Assembly: GCF_001294335.1 (NCBI RefSeq)
Contig: NZ_LGKG01000163.1
Location: 1 to 64,000, forward strand
Direction of reading: 5' to 3'
Source: Streptomyces chattanoogensis
GTDB lineage: Bacteria > Actinomycetota > Actinomycetes > Streptomycetales > Streptomycetaceae
DNA length: 64,000 nt
Translations under genes and position numbers: made by a program
Shown: piece by piece, positions 26,425 through 34,773 of the stretch
How positions within the stretch are numbered: position 1 is the stretch's first letter
Layout: the number at the start of each line of letters is the position of its first letter
The notes under the pieces: generated by a model
Seen by the model: only the letters and a program-made list of their open reading frames with translations
Databases searched by the model: none
What the model was told of the DNA's origin: nothing

Positions 26425-26468
26425 TGCTACCAATAGCGACGGCGGCGACGGTAGCCCTTTTGGTAGCA
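26425..26468. promoter_or_regulatory. Inverted repeat between the divergent MFS and HxlR genes
   Basis: TGCTACCAA (26425-26433) and TTGGTAGCA (26460-26468) form perfect 9-nt arms separated by 26 bp in the 104-bp divergent region. The arms lie near where each promoter must be; TTTTGGTAGCATGTTG may overlap the HxlR-gene -10 region. Likely HxlR operator. Confidence 0.6.
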
Positions 26469-26499
26469 TGTTGCAACCGTCGTGAGAGTGAGGGACTCC

Positions 26500-26952
26500 A
26501 TGGTGACCAGGACGCGCTTCGACGACAGCGAATGCCCCGTCGCCCGGTCGGTGGACGCGATCGGCGACTGGTGGTCCCTGCTGATCGTGCGGGACGCCTT
26601 CGACGGAAGCCGGCGCTTCGGAGAGTTCCAGCGCAGCCTCGGCGTGGCGAAGAACATCCTCACCGCACGACTGCGCACCCTGGTCGCCGGCGGTATCCTC
26701 GAATCCGTCCCCGCGTCGGACGGCAGCGCCTACCGCGAGTACGTCCTGACTCCGAAGGGCAAGGCGCTCTTCCCCGTCATCGTGGCACTGCGGCAGTGGG
26801 GCGAAGAGCACTTCTTCGCCCCCGGCGAACCACACTCACAGTTGGTCGACCGCCGACAGGGACATCGCCTCCGCGCACTGGAAGTGCGGTCCGCGGACGG
26901 GCGACGGCTGAACCCCGACGACACCACCGTCCACAAGATCTCCACCCAGTGA
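26500..26952 (+). CDS. HxlR family winged-helix transcriptional regulator
   Basis: ATG 26500 (after GTGAGGGACTCC) gives 150 residues; an upstream start at 26482 adds six. CPVARSVDAIGDWWSLLIVR with the conserved single Cys near residue 12, then FGEFQRSLGVAKNILTARLR and a wing ending in YVLTPKGKAL, match HxlR. The N-terminal Cys can sense electrophiles in family members. Divergent from the MFS exporter. The C-terminal ~35 residues (HRLRALEVRSADGRRL) are a small beta extension often present in streptomycete members. Confidence 0.93.
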   Translation: MVTRTRFDDSECPVARSVDAIGDWWSLLIVRDAFDGSRRFGEFQRSLGVAKNILTARLRTLVAGGILESVPASDGSAYREYVLTPKGKALFPVIVALRQWGEEHFFAPGEPHSQLVDRRQGHRLRALEVRSADGRRLNPDDTTVHKISTQ

Positions 26953-27215
26953 ACTGAGCCGGAGACCCGGCGCCGACACACCGCTGCGCCGACGATCTGC
27001 CCGGCGAACTCACCGTTGAAGTGCGCGATGGCGACCAGCTCTTCCACTGTGCCGGTGTGAAAGTCCGCTACGTCACTCCCCGTTGCAGGGGCGGCTTTGC
27101 CTGGTTCGCGATCGGCTTCGAACCTCTCGGGCAGGGCAAGCCGCCGCTACCACCACCCACTCCCCCAAGTGACCGCCATCCGGATCCCGCACAGCGGCCA
27201 CCGCAGGCACCGTGC

Positions 27216-27247
27216 CAACGCTGTCAACGCTGTCAACGCTGTCAACA
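27216..27247. repeat. 9-bp tandem repeat (CAACGCTGT) at a gene 3' end
   Basis: CAACGCTGT is repeated three times plus a partial copy. The stop codon of the neighbouring minus-strand gene (27242-27244) lies in the repeat. Confidence 0.88.
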
Positions 27248-27691
27248 GACCGTATCGGCAGGCTGGGCAGCGTCGTGGTCCGGGAAGAGGGTGGCTGCCA
27301 CGTGGCGGGTGTCGGCGTATTCGATGACGGAGGCGATCTTGCCGTCGCGGACGGTGTAGATGCCGATGCAGCGGTTGTCGTATGCGGCGCCGTGAACCGT
27401 CTTGGCCTTGGAGGTCCATTCGGCGACCACGCGGTCGCCCTCGGCGGTCGTGCTGACGAGTTCGATCTCCAGAGTGCCGGGGACGAGGATCGGTCCCATG
27501 CTGCCGAGGAAGTCGTTGATGATCGTGTCGCGGCCGTGCCACACCTTGGAGATGGGCAGATCGCCCGGGTAGTGCCAGGTGGCGTCCTCGGCGAAGCTGT
27601 CGTGGATGGCGTCGGCGTCGCCGTCGCGGACGGCCTCGATGTAGCGGATGACGACGGCCCTGGGGTCGCTGGTGGTCACGATGGTGGTCAT
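27242..27691 (-). CDS. SnoaL-like / nuclear transport factor 2 family protein
   Basis: A 149-residue protein with the NTF2-like cone fold: an N-terminal helix AVVIRYIEAVRDGDADAIHD, DATWHYPGD, a WHGRD block, and terminal strands CIGIYTVRDGKIASVIEYAD. Polyketide cyclases (SnoaL), ketosteroid-isomerase-like enzymes and many uncharacterised proteins share it, so no reaction can be assigned. Its start lies about 200 bp before the decayed oxidoreductase and LysR fragments, all once perhaps one locus. The 3' end runs into a 9-bp tandem repeat. Confidence 0.85.
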   Translation of the reverse strand: MTTIVTTSDPRAVVIRYIEAVRDGDADAIHDSFAEDATWHYPGDLPISKVWHGRDTIINDFLGSMGPILVPGTLEIELVSTTAEGDRVVAEWTSKAKTVHGAAYDNRCIGIYTVRDGKIASVIEYADTRHVAATLFPDHDAAQPADTVC

Positions 27692-27750
27692 GGTCGTACT
27701 CCTTCGGGTGTGTTCCGGTTCTCCGGTGTTCGGCGGTCGTTCGGTGTGGT

Positions 27751-27897
27751 TCAGGACAGGGTGAGGACGGCCTCGCCTCGGATGCGGTGCTCGCGCAGGT
27801 CGGTGAGGGTGGTTGCGGTGTCGGCTCGGGGACGTCGGCGAGCGCGACGGGCTCGGCGGGCTCTCCCCGTAGGAAGGAAGGCTTTCATCGTGGTCAT
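27751..27897 (-). pseudogene. Zinc-binding/quinone oxidoreductase with most of the gene deleted
   Basis: The minus strand starts MTTMKAFLPTG, then a frameshift leads to AEPVALADVPEPTP, the usual N-terminus of zinc-type alcohol dehydrogenases. This joins TTLTDLREHRIRGEAVLTLS and a stop, which is the extreme C-terminus of the same family. About 280 middle residues, including the Rossmann fold, are gone. It is upstream of the SnoaL-like gene on the same strand. Confidence 0.75.
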
Positions 27898-28024
27898 CTC
27901 CCTGGTCGTCTGCGGGTTGCCCCTCGGTGCGGCGTCGGGACCATCAGACCGGGTGGGGTGGTCGAGCGGCCAACAACGAAGCCGCCCGTCCGACAACGCG
28001 GGGTTGTCGCACAAGGTCAGCGGC

Positions 28025-28341
28025 ATGGATCTCGTCCTGGCTCTGGTCCGCGCGTTCGCCATGACCGCCAGAACACTGCACTTCGGGCGGGCCGCCGAGG
28101 AGCTGAAGGCCAGTCAGCAGGCGCTGTCCAAGCGCATCACGCGACTGGAGGGAGTGGTTGGCGGTCGCGGCGGTGTCCGGCGCCGGGCGGGTCGTGCAGA
28201 TCGATGCCTGGGGCCATCAGTACGCGCCGATGCGCGTGGTTGGCCAGGTGGTGCAGAAGCTCGGTGCCGGACTACCCACCACAGCATGACTGGCTCCCCG
28301 ACACCGACCACGCGAAACTCGCGGTCCCCGAGACGCCTTGA
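28025..28341 (+). pseudogene. LysR family regulator with internal deletion and frameshifts
   Basis: The first 45 codons from ATG 28025 encode a LysR helix-turn-helix (LHFGRAAEELKASQQALSKR). The effector domain is then missing, and the typical C-terminal part appears in two other frames: AVSGAGRVVQIDAWGHQYAP with VVGQVVQKLGAGLPTT, then HDWLPDTDHAKLAVPETP to TGA 28341. So one large deletion and at least two frameshifts. It is divergent from the deleted oxidoreductase, its probable former target. Confidence 0.78.
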
Positions 28342-28600
28342 GGCTTCACCCGCTGCTTCGGTGCCCTGACTTCCTCGCCCTGGCGTCGAGGCACATCCCC
28401 CCGACCGCCACAGCTACCACCCGTCCGGCCTTTGGACGTTGACCGAGAGCAGTCCATGCCCCTGCCACGCAGCCCGGCCCCAGATAGTCGCCGCCCGAAG
28501 CACCCGCTCGGTACTGGCGCCCATACAGAGCAGACAAGAACGCTGAGGTCGTACCTGCTCTGGGCTCCCTTGGGGCTGGTCCGGCCTTCCACCCGAACGG

Positions 28601-29128
28601 TCAGAGTCTGCCGACGGGTGACTGCGTCGGTGGAAGCTCCCACCTGATCTCGCCTTCATGCCAGTGACCGGTGGGAGCCAGGCCGGCAGCGGCGGCAACG
28701 GCAGCGGATGCGTGATGATCCGGATGGATGTGGGCACAGATCGCTTGCACGTCTTGCTCCTGCAGCCAGGCAACCAGTCCTCGTGCCGCCTCGGCGGCGA
28801 TCCCACGCCTTTGCCACGCCGTCCCGACCACCCAGGCAACCTCGGCCGCACGCCCTCGCTCAGCAGCGGTGAGCGTTGCCTGCACCGTACCGGCCAGGCA
28901 GTTCTCCTCACGGAGCCGGATCACCCAGTTCCACCACATCTGGGAAGGGTCGGGTGAGCCGGCCACCAGGCGTTCGTACCGTGACCGCAAAGCCTGTGCG
29001 GAGTACGGTGCACCGCCGATGAAGACATGCAGAGCCGGGTCGCAGAGCACCTCGGCCATCTCGTCTGCGTGCTCGACAGCGAGCGGCACAAGGCTCAGCC
29101 TGTCGGTCTCGACAACCCCGATCTCCAT
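28601..29128 (-). CDS. GNAT family N-acetyltransferase (RimJ/RimL-like)
   Basis: ATG 29128 gives 175 residues. The start METDRLSL-type block (VVETDRLSLVPLAVEHADEM) is typical of RimJ/RimL-group enzymes; the acetyl-CoA loop is the weak form GTAWQRRGIAAEAARGLVAW with R-G-I-A. The C-terminal AAAGLAPTGHWHEGEIRWEL is the usual last strand. N-terminal or aminoglycoside-type acetylation are known family activities; substrate unknown. Single gene. Confidence 0.9.
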   Translation of the reverse strand: MEIGVVETDRLSLVPLAVEHADEMAEVLCDPALHVFIGGAPYSAQALRSRYERLVAGSPDPSQMWWNWVIRLREENCLAGTVQATLTAAERGRAAEVAWVVGTAWQRRGIAAEAARGLVAWLQEQDVQAICAHIHPDHHASAAVAAAAGLAPTGHWHEGEIRWELPPTQSPVGRL

Positions 29129-29300
29129 GGCGTCCACGCTGCCTCCTGTCCGACCGCTCCCGCTACCGGGGCCCAACCGACACTACGGTGCCGGCGAAAC
29201 CCATGAACATTCAGGGCCTCGTTGATCACCACGTGCTGTCCAAACGGACTGACGGAACGCTGTTGGCCCCGGGGCGGAGGGCGCTTTCGCTCACGTACGA

Positions 29301-29820
29301 GTGCGCGAGAACGGCGGCACACCGCCGTATGCCGAACTCGCCGCCGCCACGGGCGCGTCGGACTCCACCGCCAAACGCCGCCTGGACACCCTGCGCCAAG
29401 CCGGGGCTGTCACCTACACCCTCGATATCTCTCCGGCCACTGGGCTTACCCACCGAGGCACGCCTGTGGATGTCCGTCCAGCCCTCAGAACTCGCCCACG
29501 TGGCCCGAGAGATGGCCGCCCATGCCGAGGTCTCCTTCGCCGCCATCACCACGGGCCCCAGCAATCTCGTCACTGCCGTCAACTGCCGTAATCCCGAGGA
29601 CCTTTGCCGGTACCTCACCGAACGCGTGGCCGCGCTCGACGCCGTCAGGCCCCTGGAGACCGCACCGGTGATCCGCACCCTAAAACGCACCGCAACCAGC
29701 CTCCCCCCCACTGACAGCAGCCGGACCACACGCATCCTCCCGTCGCAGATCGGGCGCATCGGCCTGCTGCCCAGGCACGTTGACCGACAGCCGTCCGGTC
29801 GACCAGGAGGCACCGGATAA
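29301..29820 (+). pseudogene. Frameshifted Lrp/AsnC family regulator
   Basis: From GTG 29301 a winged-helix segment (YAELAAATGASDSTAKRRLD, then TLRQAGAVTYTLDISPATGL) is followed by a shift of frame near 29455, apparently one extra C in CCACCGAGGC. The second frame continues the ligand domain: RLWMSVQPSELAHVAREMAA, then AITTGPSNLVTAVNC and LETAPVIRTLKRT. The two parts align as one Lrp/AsnC protein. The first helix-turn-helix is also missing. Confidence 0.78.
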
Positions 29821-31039
29821 AGAGGCGGCGCGCAAAAGGGGGGTTCGAGGCGGGCCGGTCAGCACGGATCGATCCACAACCCTCTTGCCATTCAAGGTAA
29901 TTGGCCAAGGGGATCGGCCGCAGGAATTCCGCGGCTGTCTCAGGGCCGTCACCAATGTCGGCATCTCCCTCGGCGCCCTGCTGGCGGGCTGGATCGTGCA
30001 GGTCGGCACCCTCACCGCCTACCAGCTTCTGATCATCGGCAATGCCCTCGCCTTCGCTGCCTCCGCAGCCATCCTCGTACTGCTTCCCCCGGTCGAACCC
30101 GGGCCGACTGTCGGCGGCCCCCGCTGGATCGCCCTGCGGGATCGGCCCTACCTCGTCCTCACCGTGCTGGACGGCATCATGGCCATCCAGTTCAAAGTGC
30201 TCACCGTGGCCATACCGCTCTGGATCGTGGAGGCCACCACTGCCCCACCATGGCTCATCTCGGGCACCATGCTCCTCAACACCGTCCTCGTGATCGCGCT
30301 TCAGGTACGGGCCGGCCGCAACGTCAACTCCCCCGTAGCCGGCGCCGGTGCCTACCGCCGCTCGGGCATGGCCTTCCTTCTGTCCTGCGCACTGGTCTCA
30401 CTGTCCGCAGGAATACCGGCATGGGCCGCCGGCGCGCTGCTACTGACTGCAGTGCTCATCCATACGATCGGCGAACTGTGGCACTCGGCTGCGGGGTTCG
30501 AGGTCTCCTTCGGTCTCGCTCCGAAGCACGCCACCGGCCAGTACCTCGGCGTTTTCGGCCTGGGTGCCGGGCTTGCCGAAGCCTTGGGGCCGGCCCTGCT
30601 GATCTCTGCATGCATCACCTGGGGCCGCCCTGGCTGGTACGTCGTGGGGGCGCTGTTCGCGGTGACCGGCCTGGCTGCCCCACTCGCCGTACGTTGGGCG
30701 CAACGTCAGACATCCCCCGTGATCCCACCCAGGGCCCGGGGCCGGTCAGATGACGACCGCGCGTCGGCGGCCGATCAGGCAGCCTCCGACGCCCAGGCCC
30801 AAGGCCCCCGCGAGCATGACGGATCCGGCGATCGTGGCCGGTCCCGGAGGAGTGTCACGCTCCGCCTCAGATGCATAGGTGACGTACTGCACAAGACCCT
30901 GCTGCCGGGCCAGGCCGGACAGAGGCTTGTACGAGGCAGGGGCAGGGGCCGCGTCCCACAGCAGCAGGGTCACCCCGCCCGCGACGAGGGCAAGGACAGC
31001 GCAAGCCACCATCAACCTGGCGCGCCACGGGTGCCGTAA
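29780..31039 (+). pseudogene. MFS transporter lacking its N-terminal helices
   Basis: Recognisable MFS sequence starts at about 29935 with AVTNVGISLGALLAGWIVQV, normally the fourth to sixth helix region, and continues to PLAVRWAQR at about 30700, giving roughly eight of twelve helices. The first ~130 residues, including the loop-2 signature, are absent; upstream residues are non-family. At the 3' end the frame runs on without stop into Arg/Gly-rich sequence antisense to the next gene. A functional transporter is unlikely. Confidence 0.65.
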
Positions 31040-31051
31040 CCGGATCAGCAT
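30746..31051 (-). CDS. Small membrane protein with two transmembrane segments
   Basis: A 101-residue protein with helices at about 14-32 (MVACAVLALVAGGVTLLLW) and 74-93 (IAGSVMLAGALGLGVGGCLI) separated by a short polar, probably extracytoplasmic loop. N- and C-termini are Arg-rich, so both probably face the cytoplasm. No family recognised. It is antisense to the run-on end of the truncated MFS gene. Confidence 0.55.
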   Translation of the reverse strand: MLIRLRHPWRARLMVACAVLALVAGGVTLLLWDAAPAPASYKPLSGLARQQGLVQYVTYASEAERDTPPGPATIAGSVMLAGALGLGVGGCLIGRRRAVVI

Positions 31052-31155
31052 GCGCCGACGCTATCGCCCTGCGGACGGTGGAACATACACCCGCCCGGAA
31101 GAAACCGGGAATGTCGGGGGCGCGGCGCCCGGGCGGTCCAGGCAGTGGCCGGGCG

Positions 31156-31454
31156 CCGCTGCTGAAGCCGGAGACGGTCACCGAGTTCGCGCGGGTCCAC
31201 AACCGCGGTACGGACCAGGTCACGGGCAACGAAGACGTCCTGGGCTTCGAGGAGCTGAGCGGCCGCTACCCCTACCTCGCCCGGACGTCTTCGGGCACGG
31301 CGGCGCGACGGGCTCGCTCCGCTCCGCGGACCCGGGCAGCGGCGTGGCCGATGCGTACACGCGCCGCCGCTTCGGCTTCCCGTCGGGTTTCGGAGCGGGC
31401 CCGGAGAACCACCGCCCGGCCGAGGCCGTGGTGCGGGCGGTCACCGGGCGGTAG
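31156..31454 (+). pseudogene. Beta-lactamase-family serine hydrolase, C-terminal remnant
   Basis: LLKPETVTEFARVHNRGTDQ and GFEELSGRYPYL lie in one frame; after a shift near 31290, FGHGGATGSLRSADPGSGVA and YTRRRFGFPSGFG continue to a stop at 31454 in another. FGHGGATGS is the HxG-type third motif of class C beta-lactamase-like esterases. The N-terminal two thirds with the SxxK motif are absent. Confidence 0.75.
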
Positions 31455-31699
31455 GCGCCGGGCACCCCAGCCGGCCCATCAGCAGGCACCAGGCGGATCC
31501 CGCCGGTCCGGACTCCGATCGAGGGGCCAACGGCACCTCATACGCGGCGCACCGTATCCTCCCACCACCACCTTCGGGAGGGCACGATGGACCAGGTGTC
31601 ATCGCCGCCGACGCGGGTTCCAGCGACCCCGGCCCGTACTACCTCGGTGCGGGGGAATCCTTCACGGACCGGACGGCCGTCAAGCGCGACCTGGAACGG

Positions 31700-32914
31700 A
31701 TGATCGCCGCCGGGCGGAGGCTCGGGATCCCTGTGGTCATCGGGTCCGCGGGCGGCGCCGGCGCGGCGCCGCATCTGACGTGGTTGCGCGACATCGTCGA
31801 CGAGATCGCCACCGAACGCGCCCTCCGCCTGCGCGTCGCGGTGATCCCCGCCGACATCGACCACGACACCGTCCTGCGGGCCTTGCAGGCCGGCCGGATC
31901 AGCGCGGTGCCGCGCGGCCCGGAGCTCACCGCCGAGGATGTCCGGGCCAGCGTGCATCTGGTCGCACAGATGGGCACGGCGCCCCTCGTCGCCGCTCTGC
32001 GCAACGGCGCCGATGTGGTCCTCGCCGGGCGTGCCTACGACCCGGCGGTCTTCGCCGCGCTGCCGCTGCTGCACGGCTTCGACGAGGGACTGGCGCTGCA
32101 CATGAGCAAGATCCTGGAGTGCGCCGCCATCGCCGCGTTGCCCGGCAGCGGGAGCGACTGCATGCTCGGCACGCTGCGCCGGGACCACTTCGTCCTCGAA
32201 CCCCTGGATCCGGCTCGCCGATGCACCCCTACGTCCGTGGCCGCGCACACCCTCTACGAGAAGAGCGACCCCTCCCGCCTGCCTGGTCCCGGCGGATACC
32301 TGGACCTCAGCGGCTGCGTCTTCACACCGGAGGACGACGGGCGCAGCGTCCGAGTCTCCGGCTCCCGCCACGTCGCTCAGCCCTTCGCCGTCAAGCTCGA
32401 AGGCGCCCGGCTGCGCGGATACCGCACCGTGTCGGTGGCCGGTGCACGGGACCCGGTCTTCATCCGTGAGATCGGCTCCATCGTCCAGGGCGTACGGGAC
32501 CGAGTGGCGGACAACTTCCCCGACATCCCGGCCGACAGCTATGAGCTGCTCGTCCGCGTCTATGGTGCCGACGGCTGCATGGGCGCCCTCGAGCCCGCAC
32601 CCCAGGCGGCCGGCCACGAGGTCGGCATCGTCATCGAGGCGGTCGCCGACAGCCAGGACCTCGCCGACACGCTCTGCGGCTTCGCCCGCTCCACGATGCT
32701 GCACTTCGGCTACCCCGGGCGCCTGTCCACCGCCGGCAACCTGGCCTTCCCCTACTCGCCGTCCGACTTCCACGCCGGTGCGGTCTACGAGTGGAGCGTC
32801 TACCACCTGATGGAGAACGACGACCCGCTCGCCTTGTTCCCGATCAGCTATCTCGACTACCCGGAGCAGCCCGGGTACGCCGATCGCCGCGCCCGCACGG
32901 GAGACCTGTCGTGA
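31700..32914 (+). CDS. Acyclic terpene utilisation AtuA-like (DUF1446) protein with a lost or misplaced start
   Basis: The frame from ATG 31700 encodes 404 residues of an AtuA/DUF1446-type protein (GRAYDPAVFAALPLLHGFDE, then KILECAAIAALP, FAVKLEGARLRGYRTVSVAG). In-frame similarity begins earlier, at about 31598, with VIAADAGSSDPGPYYLGAG, normally residues ~30-48 of the family, but there is no in-frame start codon upstream. An ATG at 31587 is in another frame. So either the 5' end is eroded or the native start was lost in a rearrangement with the preceding beta-lactamase remnant. AtuA takes part in citronellol/geraniol breakdown in Pseudomonas; the actual role here is unknown. Its GTGA overlap with the DUF4387 gene is intact. 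Confidence 0.72.
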   Translation: MIAAGRRLGIPVVIGSAGGAGAAPHLTWLRDIVDEIATERALRLRVAVIPADIDHDTVLRALQAGRISAVPRGPELTAEDVRASVHLVAQMGTAPLVAALRNGADVVLAGRAYDPAVFAALPLLHGFDEGLALHMSKILECAAIAALPGSGSDCMLGTLRRDHFVLEPLDPARRCTPTSVAAHTLYEKSDPSRLPGPGGYLDLSGCVFTPEDDGRSVRVSGSRHVAQPFAVKLEGARLRGYRTVSVAGARDPVFIREIGSIVQGVRDRVADNFPDIPADSYELLVRVYGADGCMGALEPAPQAAGHEVGIVIEAVADSQDLADTLCGFARSTMLHFGYPGRLSTAGNLAFPYSPSDFHAGAVYEWSVYHLMENDDPLALFPISYLDYPEQPGYADRRARTGDLS

Positions 32915-33231
32915 CCGCCCCGTTGACCGAACTCGCCGACGTCATCCGCAGCAAGAACGCCGGACCGTACGAGATCACCATCGACATCATCTTCACCGCC
33001 CAGGACCAGTACGACCTGGTCAAGCGGCAGCGGGCCATCAACCGGGACATGGTGGCCGAGCTCTACCGGATGCCCGTCGACGACGTCAGCGAGCCGATCT
33101 TCTACGATCCGGCGAGGGCCGTGAAGATCAATCTCCGCCGCCCCCTGGTCTCCGGGAACGTCGGCGAACGCGACGTCTACGGGGCGCAGCAGCACGGGCC
33201 GTTGCTGACGGTGCGCCTGCCCACCCCGTAG
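32911..33231 (+). CDS. DUF4387 domain protein (partner of AtuA-like protein)
   Basis: GTG 32911, overlapping the AtuA-like stop by 4 bp, gives 106 residues (LADVIRSKNAGPYEITIDII start, VDDVSEPIFYDPARAVKINL near the middle). DUF4387 proteins nearly always accompany AtuA-like proteins and are probably a second subunit. Small, soluble, no catalytic motif known. The intact coupling contrasts with the damaged 5' end of its partner. Confidence 0.85.
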   Translation: MTAPLTELADVIRSKNAGPYEITIDIIFTAQDQYDLVKRQRAINRDMVAELYRMPVDDVSEPIFYDPARAVKINLRRPLVSGNVGERDVYGAQQHGPLLTVRLPTP

Positions 33232-33323
33232 AGGGCGGACCGCAGCCGCAGGCCCTCAGCCCTCAACACCCCACCTGTACAGGGGAAATGCGCACCCCAC
33301 AGCCACCTCCCCCCTGGGCCCCC

Positions 33324-34697
33324 TCAGTCGCGGCCGCGGGCTCGTCGGAAGCGGGCGAGGCCGTCGGACAGGTCCACGATGGGGTCCGGGTAGTCGTACC
33401 CGGCGCGTGTGGGGGGTTTGAGCTTCCACGGTTCGTGAACGGCGCGGCCTTCGAGGCCGGCGAGTTCCGGCACCCAGCGGCGGACGTAGATCCCGTCCGG
33501 GTCGTACCGCTTGGCCTGTGTCACCGGGTTGAGGACGCGGTGGGGACGCGTGTCCGTGCCCGTTCCGGCCACCCACTGCCAGTTGAGCTGGTTGTTGACG
33601 ATGTCCCCGTCGACCAGCAGCTGCAGGAAGTGGCGGGCTCCGACACGCCAGTCGACGTAGAGCGTCTTGGTGAGGAAGCTCGCGGTCAGCAGGCGCCCGC
33701 GGTTGTGCATCCAGCCCTCCGTCAGCAGCTGACGCATCGCGGCGTCGACGACGGGGTAGCCGGTGCGTCCCTCCTTCCACGCCGCGATCTCGTCCGCGGC
33801 CGACTCCTCGGACCGCCAGTGGTCGTGCCGGGTGCGGTAGTCGGCGGTGGCGGCGTCGGGCCGGGCGGCGGCCACCTGGTGGTGGAAGTCCCGCCAGGCA
33901 AGTTGCCGCACGAATGCCTGGCTTCCCGGGCCGCCGGCCCGGCGTGCCCGGTGGACGACTTCGAGCGGCGAGAGGGAGCCGAAGTGCAGGTGCGCCGAGA
34001 GGCGGGAGGTGGCGTCACCGGCCAGGTCGTCGTGGCGGTCCTCGTAGTCCGCGAGCCCACTGCGCAGCCACGCCGTGAGCCGCTTGCGGCCCGCTTTCTC
34101 CCCGCCGGTGGCCAGTTTCTGTGACACACCGGACACCGTGCGGCGGCTGGGGAGTTCGTCCGATGCCATGCCTTGGGGGACACGTACCGCCCGGGGCGCG
34201 CCGAGCACATCGCGCAGCCGTTGCCGGGCCCAGTGGCGGAAGTACGGCGTGAAGACGGCGAAGTGGTCCGAGGCCTGTGGGGTGACGGCGCCCGGGGCGA
34301 CCACGGTGATCACGGTGTCGTGGACGCGCAGGCGACGTCCCTGCGATTCCAGGGCCTTCCGCAGCCGCTCCTCGCGCCGGCAGGCATAGCCCGTGACGCC
34401 GGCGGCCATGTGCACCTCCCCCGCGTCCGCCTCGGCGACCACCGCGCACACCTGGTCGACGACATCACCGTGCCGGACGACGAGGTGCCCACCGCGTTCG
34501 CGCAGGCCCGCGTCGAGGTCCGCCAGGCAGTCCACCAGAAACGCCAGCCGGTTGGGCACGGCGAAGCCCGTGGCGTCGATGCGGTCGTCGCGTACGAACA
34601 GCGGGACCAACGCATCCGAGGTGCGGAGTGCCGCGCGCAGCGGCGGATGGTCGTGCAGCCGCAGGTCGGAGGTGAACAGGACGACCGAGACGTTCAT
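33324..34697 (-). CDS. phr: Deoxyribodipyrimidine photo-lyase (CPD photolyase)
   Basis: ATG 34697 gives 457 residues. The N-terminal Rossmann-like antenna domain starts VVLFTSDLRLHDHPPL; the FAD-binding C-terminal domain has WRDFHHQVAA, VDAAMRQLLTEGWMHNRGRL and RHFLQLLVDGDIVNNQLNWQ, the strongly conserved photolyase blocks. It repairs UV-induced pyrimidine dimers using blue light. It follows the SDR-type gene by 76 bp on the same strand, so both are probably one operon. In some streptomycetes phr lies in the light-induced LitR/carotenoid region, but no litR or crt gene is in this window. Confidence 0.95.
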   Translation of the reverse strand: MNVSVVLFTSDLRLHDHPPLRAALRTSDALVPLFVRDDRIDATGFAVPNRLAFLVDCLADLDAGLRERGGHLVVRHGDVVDQVCAVVAEADAGEVHMAAGVTGYACRREERLRKALESQGRRLRVHDTVITVVAPGAVTPQASDHFAVFTPYFRHWARQRLRDVLGAPRAVRVPQGMASDELPSRRTVSGVSQKLATGGEKAGRKRLTAWLRSGLADYEDRHDDLAGDATSRLSAHLHFGSLSPLEVVHRARRAGGPGSQAFVRQLAWRDFHHQVAAARPDAATADYRTRHDHWRSEESAADEIAAWKEGRTGYPVVDAAMRQLLTEGWMHNRGRLLTASFLTKTLYVDWRVGARHFLQLLVDGDIVNNQLNWQWVAGTGTDTRPHRVLNPVTQAKRYDPDGIYVRRWVPELAGLEGRAVHEPWKLKPPTRAGYDYPDPIVDLSDGLARFRRARGRD

Positions 34698-34773
34698 TGC
34701 GCCACTCCTGGACGGGGACGGGCTGAGGTGGTGCGCCGTGTGGTGCCGCCGTCCTGTCCGGCGGCCGGGGTGG

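Noticed and set aside
26953..27200. Plus-strand frame containing LTVEVRDGDQLFHCAGVKVR
   Set aside because: Codon use is plausible for ~45 codons, but there is no start, no known family and the end is Pro-rich; too weak to call a gene fragment.
31078..32469. 463-codon plus-strand frame over the AtuA-like gene
   Set aside because: Arg-rich wrong-frame product; only its first ~45 codons after 31156 match the beta-lactamase remnant.
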